From Ixodes scapularis (Eukaryota; Arthropoda; Arachnida; Ixodida; Ixodidae), in NCBI RefSeq assembly GCF_016920785.2, contig NW_024609835.1:170496995-170560994 (forward strand): a DNA stretch of 64,000 nucleotides. Direction: 5' to 3'. A model generated the notes under the pieces. The model was not told where the DNA came from. It saw only the letters and a program-made list of their open reading frames with translations, and did no database searches. This document shows positions 1 to 12,600 of the stretch, one piece after another. Position 1 is the first letter of the stretch. Every line of letters starts with the position of its first letter. The translations under genes and the position numbers were made by a program.

Positions 1-129
1 TTTTCGCGTGGTTGTGTTGGTTGCAATTTGGTTCTTTGCTGGTCCCGTCGTTTTTACGAGCCGTTTGAAGCTGTGCGCGCGGCTCCTCTACCCTCTCTCG
101 GTTAGCGTGCGCTAATACGAGTGTCGCTT

Positions 130-168
<39 letters not shown>

Positions 169-1590
169 ACGTTATTATCAGCGTTATCTGAGTTGTGTCA
201 CTCTCCGCGTTCGCGAATCTATCTTTCTTTTGTGTCTTTTTTTTCCTCCCTCTGCTCGCGAGCAGACGAAAACCGAGGTCTACGACCTTTGCTCGGGTCC
301 CTCGCTTTTATTCGTTTGTTGTTTGTTTGTTTTTTTTTACAAGCTTTAGCTTTAAGAGTTTCGCGGTTGGGTTGGACAGAGGGAGAGAAAACAAACAAAC
401 ATGGCGTTGAACTTACGGTGCGTCGCCTGGCGCACATCGTACTTCCGATGGCCGTTGCCTGACCGGAAGGGCTTTCGAAGCTTCGTTCCGTCGACTAACG
501 GCGCGAGCGCACTGATGGTTGGCGTCACCAGCCTGGCGACTGGAAAAGAAACAAAACAGACATTGATGCTTGAAATTAAGCGTTTCCCAAACAAATCATG
601 TCACATACATTTTTTTTTTTTTTTATTATTTGAGGGTTCGAGGTATCACGAAGGCGATATACACTAAAACTAAGTACCATATAAACAAACAAAAAATGAT
701 GCAAGAGGGTTCTTATATACAAATAAACAAAGAAATGCGATTAGTAACTGGCGATAGATGTGGGAAGGCGATTCTACTCGAAAAACGAGGTAGGATTGAT
801 TTGTGACAGCGCAGTAGCGTTATTTATTTTGTTCCCGAGGGAAACCGAAACATATTCTTATCGGTTTTCGGTTCGAGCGGAAAGTTCACGTTCTGCTTCT
901 GAGTGCATACTCAGTGCCTTGAGCCGTTCTTCCTCGCGGTGTCTTTTACCCGGATTCTTTCTTTTTTTTTTTCTTCCATTGTTTGTATAAATGCGCGCTT
1001 GCTCTTTTAATTGTCTACTTTTTGAGAAAAATGAACGTTTTGTCTTCTTTAATTTTGGTTCGGCATTTTCTTTGCACGGAAACACGAACCGTTACAAACA
1101 ATTACAAATCATCATTTTTCTTTTTAATTGAACAGAGCTAAAACTAAGAAAAAAAGATCGGTCCGATATTTGAAGTATGGGTGTGACACTCCGAGATTCT
1201 GGCTTTGTCTGTGTTCGTGGCGTACTGATACCTAAGATCTCGTGGTCGGAGTTAATATCCCTTAGTGCATGCCCTGAAATTAGGCTCGGTGGCACGCTCA
1301 GGGAAGAGCCTAGCGTCGCCGAGAGAGGCAGTGGTATCTTTTTATGGACTTCGCGCTTGGGTCATGGGGCTAACACTCTTATTGCTCCGTGGTAGGTTCT
1401 CCGGCCTTTTTGATAGTTACTGCCGCCCCCGTATTGGCTGTGCAGCGACAATGAGATGCCGCTAAAGCAGCGTCCCTGAATTACGAGGTATATATATTTT
1501 TTTTCTTCTCGATATTGCTTGTAGTTTGGTAAATATCGAGGCTCAGCGTTTGGTTGCGGCCGTGTACGGCAAAACCGAAACTATTTGTTA
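1..1590. other. No gene recognised; T-rich DNA
   Basis: No reading frame here resembles a known protein. A run of 33 T lies at 131-163, with shorter T runs near 610-624 and 963-971. The frames that exist are short, out of phase with one another and crossed by these tracts. Confidence 0.6.
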
Positions 1591-3146
1591 GAGGGATGGC
1601 AACACTGATCACGAGCCGTACGGCCGCGACGTGACGTGGGTGCTGCGCCAGTGTTGCTCGACAAAAAAAGCTAGCCCGCTTGCAGCCCGCTAAAGAGCAG
1701 CTAATCGCACCTTTACAATCGGTTTTAGCGGAGTACGCGGCTTCACTTTGCTGTAATATTTCGGCTGTGATCATATTGTGTGCCACTAAAGCAATACCAG
1801 TCATTTATTTTAGTTTCGTTTTCGACCGGAGTTGACCTTTAGGTTCTCAGCGAGTGTTCTAAGTTGGCGGTTGCCCGCAGTCGACCATAGAGACCATAGG
1901 CGATCCTATAGGTCGTCCCGCCGTTGCCCCGTTGGCGTATTTCCAGAGAACGAAAGGCCTTGCAACGGGACACCGATGGGCGTTCACCCCTTACAACCGC
2001 TTGCGCAACTTGCAGCGCATGCCGCCCCCTCGTGTTGGGCTGTACTCGCGGCAACGATACGTGCCTGGCCGAAATTGGGGCTCGGCGGTGATCACATTCC
2101 CCGTTGCGTTTTAAACAGCCATCGAATCCGTCGTCGTCCCGTAGGCGGTGAGAGCGACCCGTGTGGTGAGACCCGCACTGTCCGACTCGGCGCTATCCGC
2201 CCCGGAAGATGACCGTGGGAGTGAGAACATTTTCGAAAACGCGAGACCACGAGCGACGCTGGCCGAGATGGCGACGCAGACAATGGGCACCGAAACGAAG
2301 GTCCTATCGGAGTCCGTCCCACGCGCGCTGCGAGTGTTCCTCTTCTCTGACCGTATCGGAAATGAGATGGGCGTTGTTGCTTCGGACGGTGCGTCGGAAC
2401 TGTTCGTTCCGTGTTCGGTCGCCCACGGACCGTAAAGCAGTATCGACGTTTTCTTGTCGGCTACCACTTAGCTCGGGGGTAGCGGACAGGCAGGGGGAAC
2501 ATCGCGGAAATGCTCAGCCGCGCCGTTAGCGCGGAGGAACACTCTCTCTCGTCCGGCGCATAATCTTTGCCGGTGTTCTTCCGCTAAAAGCGACGCCGCG
2601 TCGAAGCGTGGGCGAGCAGCGCGCCGTTGTTCCTCTCGGCTATGTTGTGTATGCTGTACTTGGGGCGCGATCTGCGAACACCGCTCGGCAACTCTCTTCT
2701 TCGAGCGGCGGCGCTCGGTTAATTCGGCTCAAAGTTGTCTGCTGCCTGGCGTTGGCGGTGCCTGCCGCCGGCCGCGTTTGCCATCCGGCGCTCGTTGTCT
2801 CGCATCCCTGCGGAGCGATTTGTTTGTCGCGTGGGCGACGGACAAACAGAAAGCAGGGGCCTCCTATTGTTTTTGTCTTCTCTTTTTTCTCTTTTTCATT
2901 AACTTGTTTATAATGCCACGATGGCGGTAGCTCCGAAATATCCGGGGCGATGTTTGTTCAGCACCTTCCCGTCCTCGCCCTAACGTTTCTTTTTTTTTTT
3001 TTTTTTCTTTTTAGTTTGGAAGCACTCGATTTTTTGACGATCTTTGTCTTCGTCGTTGTCTTTTCTCTTGGTCCTTCCCCCGGGGGGCCGTTGGCTTCGA
3101 AGCGAGCACTCGCTTCGGTGGCGGCGTGACGTTTCCGCCTCTACTG
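1591..3146. other. CpG-rich block without recognised gene
   Basis: From about 1830 to 2850 the DNA is GC- and CpG-rich and keeps several frames open on both strands, which is expected of GC-rich DNA. None looks like a known family. A small inverted repeat (GGCAACACTG at 1598 and CAGTGTTGC at 1649) precedes it. A promoter or 5-prime exon is possible but there is no splice or start signal strong enough to call. Confidence 0.4.
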
Positions 3147-3163
3147 TTTTTTTTTTTTTTTTT

Positions 3164-3194
<31 letters not shown>

Positions 3195-3196
3195 GG
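3147..3196. repeat. T27-G23 homopolymer junction
   Basis: Twenty-seven T (3147-3173) are followed directly by twenty-three G (3174-3196). The strand is all pyrimidine then all purine. The G run could form intermolecular or stacked quadruplexes. Length may be unreliable because homopolymers are prone to assembly error. Confidence 0.9.
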
Positions 3197-3769
3197 CATT
3201 TGTTTTTCGTCAATATCGGGATTATGTTCTTTTTTTTTTTCGTAGGTTATGCAGTTGTATTAAGATTGGTTATTGGAGGAAGGCGGATCCGATCGGGAGG
3301 TCGTCTGCGTTGAGGGCCGACTCTTTCCGGCCGTCGGCGCTTGAGCATTCCGTGCTTTGCGGGTTATGTCACGCTAGGGAAGAACAAAAAGTAAAAAAAA
3401 AACTGCTCTCGAGGACTTTTTTTTTTTTCGCTCCCTCCACCCGGCGCTTTCTATCTTTTTTTTTTTTTTTTTTTTTTTTTTTGAAGAGTTTTACTACTTC
3501 GGCAGTGTCATCAGTTATCCGTAACGCGGGCACGTTGCTTCTGGGAATCCACCTCTTTCCGAAGAACTGGGGCCGCCTCTCAAAAACTCGGTTCAAAGAT
3601 TTTTTTTAGTAGGAAATTCGGTGGAAGAAATGGCACCAGCAAGGAAGAAAAGGGGAGGGAAGAAGTTTTTTCGCTTGTACTGATCCTCGTCGGAACATTC
3701 GGGCTCCTCGCGCGTGCCATGCCCACGCACCTTCGTACCGCAAAGCTCTATATCCCTAAAATAAAAATT

Positions 3770-4067
3770 AAAAAAAAAAAATATATATATATATATGTAT
3801 ATTTTTTCTTATTTGGGGGGGGGGGGGGGGTGGATGCCATGGCTGCATTCGTTATGCTTTACTATAACATTATTTTTAAAATGTACCCTCGTGAAGTTTC
3901 GACGCCATCCAAAAGGAGGTTGCAGTCTCCTACGAGACGAATTTCAACAAACTTAATTTCATCGTCAATGCAAGAAACTCCGCGTTTCCTGCGTCTTCGC
4001 TGAAGTTCGCTAACGCGTGTATTAATGTTTCTTTTTTTTTTTTGGGGGGGGGGGGGGAAGGGGGGGG
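3770..4067. repeat. Low-complexity cluster: A, AT and G runs
   Basis: A poly(A) run passes into an AT dinucleotide repeat (3770-3796), then a 16-G run at 3815-3830. A second T12-G14 junction lies at 4032-4057 with another G stretch to 4067. The sequence between (3831-4031) shows no recognisable gene. Confidence 0.85.
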
Positions 4068-4396
4068 TGGGAGTGACTGACCGTTTATGCATTCATTTGG
4101 AAGCGCGGTTTTAGCTAGTTGGCTCGTAGTGAGTGGTTCATAACCTGCCATCATTTTCGGACGACGGGAAGGCACACACTCGGAGCGGTTCTCAGTGGTC
4201 GTCGAACGGCTTTCTGCGGTTGCCTCGCGCGTTTGTTTTGTCGCCGCTGACGAAAAACTACAGCGACAACCGCAAAACAAATATAAACAAATGAACGTAG
4301 CGAAATCCGGGAAAGATCACACAGTGGATGGATGGAGGCGTCAACGAAACGACGCCGACGGGTCGCGCCTGTTTTTATACCCAAAGGTACAACTCG

Positions 4397-4559
4397 CGAT
4401 GGACCACACAGGACTCTACGAGCCATCGAAGCCAATCCACTGCCGCGTGATCGTCACGTGACCGTCGGGAGAAGCGCAGCGACGCGTGGGGACCCGTCAT
4501 CACGTGATACGTTCAGAGAAGCTGGATTGGCTCGTAGCGTCCGGTGCGGTCCATCGTAA
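4397..4559. mobile_element. M1 palindromic MITE, copy A
   Basis: The two ends are inverted repeats of each other: CGATGGACC, then CTACGAGCCA, then GCCAATCC on the left, and the same blocks in reverse complement on the right (GGATTGG, CTCGTAG, GGTCCATCG). The centre carries the E-box palindrome GTCACGTGAC at 4453-4462. Related copies lie near 22.1, 28.1 and 48.8 kb. There is no coding capacity, so it would need a transposase supplied elsewhere. I could not identify a target duplication, so the superfamily is open. Confidence 0.8.
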
Positions 4560-5359
4560 GCCGAAACGGACTGTAGTGTCCTTTGTGTGGCCGTATTGTT
4601 GCAGTGTTTACGTTATCGACGCTGCGGGCCGCTCGGCAGACACGGCAGTAGGACCTACTGATCGTCGCGCTCTTCTACGTTTTTTGTTTTTTTTTATCCG
4701 TTTTGTACACCACCGCTTTTGTTTTGGCTCGTCGCGACGTTGTTGGGTCTTTGCTGCGAAGAGTTTTGCGTTGCCTTCCGTGCGTGTTTTTCTTTGACGC
4801 TGGAAAGGGGGGGAGGCGAAGTCGGGGTTGGGGTGAAGCCATCTCCGCTGTTGTTTTTCGGTTCCTTCGTGATTTTTGTTTTGTTTTATATATCGGGTGA
4901 ACGAACGAAGGAAGGAAGAAAAGGAGAACGGGACTGAAAGATGGGGCATCTACCAACGAGGAAAGTAAAAACAAGGCCCAGCCAGGCAAAGTTGAGGGGA
5001 GGGCGTTAGTTGAAGAGCGGAAAGGAAGGCCGCTTTACGCGCGTGGCGGCGTTTCGTTTTGTATTGCCGTTGCAGCCCTCCTCACTTTTTCTGTTTTTAT
5101 TTGGAGGTGCATGCCTCTTTTGGTTTATCTTTGGGGTTCAGTTTTCCCCTCTTGGTAAGCGCCCCTCGTTTTATTCTCCCTTATTTTATTTTTGTTTTAT
5201 CTGTCTATCCCCGAGTTGTTTTTCTCTTGTTATTCGCTCTTCGCCGCTCACCAGTGTTGCTTCTCCGGTTCTCCCCTCCGTCGGCTTTTTTCCCTTCTTT
5301 TTTGTGTTCCATCGCTGCTCCGCACCGTTCGTCCGTTCCGTCCTTGCTTTAGGCGCCCC
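4560..5359. other. No gene recognised
   Basis: T-rich and pyrimidine-rich sequence upstream of the CpG-rich exon candidate. Long frames exist (for example from 5010), but their composition follows the C/T richness of the strand and they match no family. Confidence 0.5.
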
Positions 5360-5803
5360 CCTCTTTCCTTCCGCTCTCTCCAGAGAGGAAAGCTCTTTCC
5401 TCCTCGGAGCGAGCGAGCGGCCGAGAGAAAGAGGGAGAGCTCGCTCGCGACGCGACAGACACATACACGCACAACGTGCGTTTTTCCGTTCGCGAGCGCA
5501 AGAGCGTCCCCGCTGCCTCCGCTTGGTTCCCTTGTTCGCGTCGTCGTCGTCGTCGGTCGGCCGGCATCAGCGGCAACAGCAGCAACAACGAGGACGACGT
5601 CGACGGCGGTTTTTCGTTGTGCAGTGCTGGGTTGGGTGGTGACAGCGGCTGCAGTGTCGTCGCTGCCAAGAGCCGCGCCGCCGACGCGGCCTCGTCGTCG
5701 TCGTCGCCGCGATGGATTGTGCCGACTAGCTTCTCCGGCGTCGGCGTCGTTGTTGGGCCGTGCGCGCGCGGCGAGCCGACGTTGATGCGTGCGCCGCTGT
5801 GGC
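5360..5803 (+). promoter_or_regulatory. CpG-rich 5-prime leader / promoter candidate
   Basis: Composition shifts sharply to CpG- and GA/CT-rich DNA ahead of the exon candidate at 5804, including CGTCGTCGTCG-type and CAGCAGCAA trinucleotide stretches. An in-frame TGA at 5783-5785 separates this block from the downstream ATG, so it fits a 5-prime UTR. An out-of-frame ATG at 5785 overlaps the main start. No TATA box or initiator can be assigned with confidence. Confidence 0.35.
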
Positions 5804-6016
5804 ATGTTTCCCTACGAGAGCGGCGGCGTCGGTGCCGGCTGCGGGCACGGCGGTGCGGTGTCCGGCTTTCTCGACGGCGCCGTGCATCATCAGCTGCATC
5901 AGCTGATGGCGCCGACCGGCTACCAGCAACAGCAGCAACAACAGCAGATGGCCAACGGGCTGAACGGGCACCACGAGCAGCACCACCAGCATCAGCTGGC
6001 GCACGGCCACTATCAG
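5804..6016 (+). CDS. Candidate first coding exon, Gln/His-rich nuclear-type protein (partial)
   Basis: The exon runs from an ATG in a fair start context (G at -3) to a CAG|GTGAGG splice donor, giving exactly 71 codons and a phase-0 junction. An in-frame TGA 21 bases upstream supports this ATG as the first. The peptide begins MFPYESGG, has a Gly-rich first third, a run of eight Gln at residues 41-48 and a His/Gln-rich tail. Such homopolymer-rich amino termini are common in arthropod developmental transcription factors, but no DNA-binding domain is in view and I do not recognise the gene. The rest of the protein would lie beyond a large intron downstream. The alternative is chance: the CAG/CAC-rich DNA opens this frame anyway. 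Transcript evidence would settle it. Confidence 0.45.
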
Positions 6017-6485
6017 GTGAGGTGGGGCGTCGTCTTTGTTTGGACCGGCGCTCGTCGCCGCAGCCGTCTGCTCGCGTGTTGCGCGGACGGAGCGCGCTGC
6101 CCTTCCTTTCGATCGAGACTTGGAAGCTTTCGACACGTGATCCGAGATTGCCTCCCGATTTGGTGTACTGGATTTCCAATGTGTTCTTTTGCGGGGGGTT
6201 GGGCGCGCGGTGCTCAGAAAATCTTGTATGTTAGCGCGCGTTTAGCGCTACCCTTTGATTGGTTCCCCGGGTCCGACCGACTACGTGGATGAGGTGATTG
6301 TTGCCGCTGCTTCGTCTCATTTCCTTTTATTTTTCTTTTTTTATTATTATTTTTATTGCTTTCTTTTTTTTTTTAATTGTGCTGGTTGTTTTAGGGGTAC
6401 ACCTTTTGGCATTTGTGACTTAAAACGACGCTGCATTGTTTTCGGTGGGTTGACTACGCGAATCTGTAGTAGGTTGTAGGTTAAG
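6017..6485. other. Intron-like sequence after the donor
   Basis: If the exon at 5804-6016 is real this is the start of its first intron. The open frame continues past the donor for a while but loses the Gln/His composition, which fits intronic read-through rather than coding sequence. Confidence 0.4.
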
Positions 6486-6616
6486 AAGGTAGAGCGAGAG
6501 AAAGGAAGGTGGGAGAGGAGGCGGACGCAACGCTGGCGATGGGAGGGGGTTTCCTCTTCTCGCCTGCGTTGCGTCTATTTCCTCCTCTCCCACCTTTCTT
6601 TCCCTCGCCCTACCTT
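6486..6616. repeat. Imperfect inverted repeat, about 130 bp
   Basis: The left arm starts AAGGTAGAGCGAG and runs through AGGTGGGAGAGGAGG. The right arm is its reverse complement with a few transitions (CCTCCTCTCCCACCT, then CTCGCCCTACCTT). The arms are purine-rich on one side and pyrimidine-rich on the other, with a short GC-rich loop. This could be a MITE or an RNA hairpin; I see no target duplication. Confidence 0.7.
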
Positions 6617-9600
6617 GTACGTGCTCGAAGAAATGAAATGATCTGATCTGAAATCGGAGCGCACTTTTCTGCTCACTGACAGGAAAAGAACGGCGGAGAC
6701 TCTTCTCTACCACGCGCGCCTTCGATAACGTTTTGGCGTCGAGCATGCTCACGCAGCGCGGAGGGCGACAGGGGAGGCCGGACGTACAAAAGAGACGGCG
6801 TTCCGGTCTTGTCAGGGACTGTGGTTTAAGCACCGAAGTGGATTGCAAGTTAAGTAACACTTCGGAAGCATTCGTCACAGGAAAAACGGAGTAGCCAGCT
6901 GGGTATATACACGTTCATGCTAACCTTCCTGTCTTCAAATCATCGTCATCATCCAGAGAGGCCGTCCAAATTGCTCGTTAACGAAGAATGTTTGCCGAAG
7001 CATCGTTCCTGCTCTAATTTTTGTGACCCACTAACGTTCTTTTTATTACGTCATAGCATCGTTATGATTGCTTAGAAAGTGCGGCCTGGTTATCTAGACA
7101 TAATGGAAATGCACCGTCCCCACCCCTTTCCCTCCGCAGTGTCAGTTTGCATTTACGGTCTGATTATCTCGTTTCTACGGACCTTATTCGAGCGTAGCAG
7201 GTGGGCGCAAAAGCGTTCTGTTACGCGTCCACGAAACCCTTCAGCTCCGTTTTATTATGGTCGTCTGCTAGGGAAAATGAATGGGCGTGATTATGCGGCT
7301 TCGGATTGTACTTTTAATCTGGTTCATCGTAATTCCGACTTCGTTTACTGAAGTAACTGCTCAGTGAGATGCATTTCTCTGTAAACTTTTTTTTTTTTTT
7401 TTTATGTTTACAAACGTTAGTCTTTTTTCCTAAGGGACTTCGTGTTGCTCCGTTTCGCTAGGCCTTCCAAGTCTGTTGATGTCACAGTTCCTAGGACGCT
7501 GAAGTTCTGTAGAAATCACGAGGTTGGGAAGTTTAGCGAGGTCATTTTTGCTGCGCTACTTAGCGTATTGTTTTACCCGAGTTTTATGAAAATCGCAAAG
7601 AGAGCTCGCTAATCAGTCCTTTAGCTAAACACCAGGAGGACGCAACATGCTACAGCGCCTCATTTTGGTGCTGTAAAAAAAAATGTAACGTTTTCATTCG
7701 TTTTTTTTTTTTTTTTTTTCCTTCAGAACAGAAGTTTCAGAGAACCTTCGGCGCATGCTTGAAATACAGAATGAGAAGAATACGCGAGGAACGGTAAAGC
7801 GTTGACAAATTCAGTGGACGGCGATTCCAAGTCGGTGGGGTCTATAAATCCGAAAATCGTGACTCTCTGCACGTTGTAGGTTACTTCGGGGGCCGAAGCG
7901 CGCGCTGTTTCTTTTGCTCAAGTATATGAGCCTTTCTCGTAGTTCACGCGACCTCATCGTCTTGTGAACTCACGGTCCATAGCGTTTTTATGAGTTCGTT
8001 AATTCTGTTTTACACGTTGAGATGAAGAGATGCGTGTCAATTGTGTGAGCTTGAATTCGTATGGCCGGCTAACATGCAATAAAGGGTGTGAGTAGTAAAT
8101 CGGGGTTTAATTGAGAATAACGCCCTGCGCATGTGTTTGGTTACGCAATATCCCGTCAAATTGCACGGGGAGGTCGCTGTTTGCGACTTCTGGAAGACGA
8201 CGGTATTTAGTGGTGAACGCGTAATGCTTTGAAATTACAGTAATGACATTGTGTATATATATAAACGATTCGGCCCCGCTTTCTTTTTGCCTTCTTCAAG
8301 ATAATTCGTTGGTAATGTGTCGAGACTCGATTGCGCATGTCTGTTTCCTTGGCGTACCGCTGTCTGAGAAAGAAAAAAAAAATACTTTTCGTGTGAAGGT
8401 GACCACATGAGCACATATCTGGGTGGGCTTTCGCGTGGGCAGTTCTTGCAGCTCTGTTCGGCAAAGACTCTTCTTCGTAAACAATAAGGGGTTGTTGTGG
8501 TTGTTTTCTTCCTCTGTGATTGTTGCATTTTTTTTTTTACAGCTGAACGAAAAAGGTTCACTGCGCGATGTCAACACCATTGTCTGACGGTTCCATCTCG
8601 AATGTTTGACTGACTTGGCATTTCGAGGGGAAAATCGCCATATCGATCTTTCCTTTTCCAACCATTTCGTCGTTTACCCTGAGACTGGGTTTTTTTTTTT
8701 TTTTTTTTTTTTTTTTGAAGAGCAGAAGTAACAGAAAAAACAGACAGGTCTCTCTTTTTGCTCTTTTGTGTATGCCATTGTCCCATTCCCGCGTCATTTT
8801 CCTGAGAAATGACCCGCGCCGGTTCGTTTCCCGCCAAGTTTCGTTTCTCACTTCCCTCGTTCGTCGGCAGACTCCTTCTCGTGCGTCGTTTCGATTGCCT
8901 TCGAGACACGTGAAGCGTTCAGCACCCGTCTGTTTGTACACTCCGAATGGCTTCCCTCGCTCGGCTTTACCTCGCGGGTCTGGGAAACTCGCCCCTGACC
9001 ATTCATTGGGTTAAATGGCTCTACTACAAGACGCGAGCACTACCCGGAAATATTCTCAGAAACGATTGAACACGTGACTCGTTGGAAACTTGAGACGTAC
9101 ACGTCATCCGTATTTTTAGAATACACTGTTTTTTTTTTTTTCCGTTTAGTTTTATGAATTAGCCAACTAAGAGCGTCTTGGTGGACAAGAGATACGCCTG
9201 ATGACTGCTAAGGTCGCCAGAAAGTTTTGTTTTGTCGACGAACTTGATTGAGGGTGTTTCCGGGATCGGTCGATCAGCGCCAGCGTCTTCGCATGTGTCC
9301 TTCGCAAAGAGCGCTTGTTTCCGCCGTCATCTGCAGAAGCTCAGCCCCCAAATCTCCGGAGGAAAATAATGTATTTAATTAAAGCGCGGCAATGTGCTGC
9401 GCCATGATCGAAACTCTGCTACATGTTGCGCTAAATTGCCATTTTTGGTATAAAATGCGCCACGCATGCGGCAAGTTGGCTTCCACATCATAAAAAAAAT
9501 ATATAATATGGTCGACCCTAAAATTCTGAGGAAAAAAAAAAGGAAAGGAAGATGCTACAAATATATACCACAGCATCTCCACTTACCGTATAGTTTGTCT

Positions 9601-9709
9601 CATCTTAGGTCAGAGAGAGCGAAGTTGAAAGCTCGAGCACATACAACCACGAGCAGACATACTAAAAGCGCAAGTCATGAGAGATTTGCTGCACTCGATT
9701 TGCCTTGCC
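6617..9709. other. No gene recognised
   Basis: AT-neutral intergenic or intronic DNA with poly(T) runs near 7388-7403, 7700-7719 and 8691-8716. No frame shows a domain, a repeat with termini, or an RNA gene that I can support. Confidence 0.55.
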
Positions 9710-9783
9710 CAGGGGTGGCCAAACCGCGGCACGCGAACCTCATGCTACTCTTCAGAGGCCCAAGTGCGGGTCGCAGTTCCCTG
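9710..9783 (+). mobile_element. hAT-type terminal fragment
   Basis: The sequence begins CAGGGGTGGCCAAACCGCGG, the form of a hAT (Charlie-like) terminal inverted repeat. It continues into the GC-rich subterminal region and then decays into a simple repeat. I find no matching right end or 8-bp duplication, so it is a truncated relic. Confidence 0.5.
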
Positions 9784-9843
9784 ACAATCTCTCTTTCTTT
9801 CTCTCTCTTTCTCTCTCACTCTAACACACACACACACACAGAG
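9784..9843. repeat. Compound CT / AC microsatellite
   Basis: Alternating CTTT and CT units are followed by an AC dinucleotide run ending near 9841. It directly abuts the hAT fragment. Confidence 0.9.
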
Positions 9844-12600
9844 AAAGAAAAATACATTGAAATGAAATACACAGGAAGACAGGCAGCTTTCGTTTTGTCA
9901 TCTTTGTGCCATCATACGGACTCCAGTAAAGAAGCATGCTGGGCAATCACTTTATGAGTGGAATTCGCCATGGCTGCTACCAACTTCAACTGAAAAGAGC
10001 GAACTTTTTCAAATAGTGCCACGGCTTTTTCTTTTCTGATTTGATATTTAACGTGGTTCCTTTTTATGGTCCTTTGAATATGTCCGTCCGGCCCCCCTCT
10101 AGTCTAGCCGATAACGGGCTTCGCCGCTTTGCACCGGAGTGCTAGGAGCGGCTGCCGACACGGGGACAGCGCCTGGGTCAGCGCGACTGGCTCGTAAGTT
10201 ATGCTCAGTGCTATTTCATGGTGTAGCTTCTTGGGTCTGATTACAGGTCGACCTATTTTAAACAGCTGTGCCTAGAGAGAGAAAAGAAACGTCGGTCTAT
10301 TGCCAAGGTAGTTCTTGGGCAGCTGTCAATCGAAAGAGCAGCGAACTTTCTCGCAACTCTGGTTCCAGTGCGCCGCTAAAGAGCAGTGTCACATTTAAAG
10401 CGCGAGTGTAGGCTTTCATAATATTTGTGGGTGGTTGTCTTTTTTGAAGTTTGTGATTGTAAAGTCTCGAGTTTTGTAGATTTATAAAATCTTGGAGCGT
10501 AAATACGCATTGTGGCGGACGTGCTGTTTTTTTTTTTGCTGTAATTTTACGGGAATTATGTATACGGGCTAAATGAACTACCGACTGTGGAAGGGGGAGG
10601 GGATTGAGGCTTTATCCCGAGTGCAGTGTTGCTCTGATTATTTTTGAACCATTTTTATGAATCCCCGTTTTGAATGGAACATACTTTGACCAGTCTTATT
10701 TCTACAAAGAAAGCTTTCTGTTCATTTTGCACCTTTTTTGCTATTACAAAAGGTAATAAGTAATTTGCTAAAGTGTCAAAGGAGGGACCCTCAGTCATTA
10801 TCAAAAACGAAGTCGTTTACCGATGCACTTTTCTTAAAGTTATGTTTTAACAGACGTTTGCTCCAAAAGCGTCAGTGGTTGCTCCAAACCAATGTTGTGC
10901 CTGCTACAGAACCGGCTTCAGAAGGTCTAATGCCACTTCCATGACTGCCACCAAATACGCCATCCTCTTAGCCCCGCTACAGTTCCTTGGAACTTCACTT
11001 TGTATAATTTATGAAATTGTGAGTTCCGGGTATTTACCACTTTCCACTAATAATTGTAGATGATAGTGCGCCTTAAGGGATGTTGTCACATCTCCGCTGT
11101 AGATGAGCAAATTGGTCAGTGGAATACGACTGCTAACGTGGGACTTTTATTTCGCATCACGCCGTAGTGATTACACACCTGCCACTGATCAGTAGTTTAC
11201 CAGAAGAGAGCCCCAAGCACATCTAATTCTGCTTTTTTTTTAAGGGTTTTTGGGGGGGTATCGGTTGTTCGTGTTGTGTAGCACTCTTGTGGTACGCTTG
11301 CTGTTCTGGCAACCCGGAAAGACACGAATTGTCAGTGAATATCGATGCATTTAAAGTGATCGGGGAATTGGTAAAAAAAATTGGCTAGGTCAGGGAAAAA
11401 CGACCGATGGGAACGGCGCAGAGACACGCAGCGGGGCGTGGCGTGCAGAGACGCGGATGACCTTCGCTTCGAGTGACAGTCGCTCGAGGCATCGACTCGC
11501 TATGCAACGTCAGCCACCACTCGAGTCACCGGATTAAACGAGCACGAGCACATGCTGCAACTGTTCCATTAAACTTTTTTTTTTATTAATATTTTTATGG
11601 AATTAGTTTAAAAAAAAAGTTGTTTATTAAACATAATGGTCAAGGACAGTGCTTCTCATGGTGTGGAGTAAACGTGGTGGGAGGTTCGCTGGCGTCGTAC
11701 ACTAAGAGTAATGCACACTGCTACTCCGGAGTGCTTGTGTGACTGCAGTGTTACACTGTATATAAAATGGGTACCGCGTAGGAGGGTTAGCTTGGAAACT
11801 GGCTACTAGGAAACAAATGGAAAATACTGAAGCGAGATTGGAAGCAACGATAAAGGTCACGTCAGCGTGCGATGAACCTGGAGTCCCAACAATGCCTGGA
11901 ACTGCGCGTTCAGTCGAAAGGAGAAAAGAATCGCGCATCCAAAGGGCATTTCCATGACTTGAGAACGTTCGCTAGAGCGCGCAGAGGCACATTTCTAAGG
12001 GCTGCGCGCCTTCCCCCCGATCTCTTGTTACTATACAGGGAGTTTCCAAGAAGAGAGAACCGTGTTTTTTCGGCCCGTGTAAACAAAACTATGCATCGGA
12101 GAAAGCTCGATCGAACTCTGTGAGGATGGCACGCTAGCTCTTGGGAAGTTTGCCTCGATCGTGCCCTCGATCAAAAGATAACTGACAAAAACGACATTTC
12201 TAAGTGATATTCTGGGCCCCGGTAGCATCTATTTGAATTAAACTTGTCAGCAAAAAAAAAAAAAAAAATTTTTTTTGTTTTTTTTTTTTGTATGTGACAA
12301 GTGTTTTTCACAGACGTTTACAGTGTAATTTATTGACTTTATTAGGCTTCGGTGGACATCGGCTCGTAGAGAACTATTGTTTTTCTTAATTATCTTCTGA
12401 TCCAGGTGACGTCTTGTTATCAAACTTTCGAGTTTTTCCCTGCCCGTATCTTCACATTCTCAGGGAGTTTGAGCTTTCTACATTGCGCAGTTTATTTTTT
12501 GTCCGGGCCGAAGAACACGGTTCTCTTTTCTCGAGACCTAAATCTTAAGGGCTTAAAAAGAGAAAAACATACAACAAAAAACGGGGTACGAGTGAACTTT
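9844..12600. other. No gene recognised
   Basis: Short frames only, no domain and no clear terminal repeats. A block at 10100-10200 is GC-rich. Poly(A) directly followed by poly(T) occurs near 12250-12290. Confidence 0.5.

Noticed and set aside
1598..1657. GGCAACACTG / CAGTGTTGC inverted repeat as a core promoter
   Set aside because: Resembles arthropod promoter motifs only loosely, and no transcript follows that I can identify.
5349..6179. Minus-strand 276-codon frame across the CpG block
   Set aside because: It is Arg/Ser/Ala-rich and mirrors the trinucleotide repeats of the plus strand; antisense shadow of the exon candidate.
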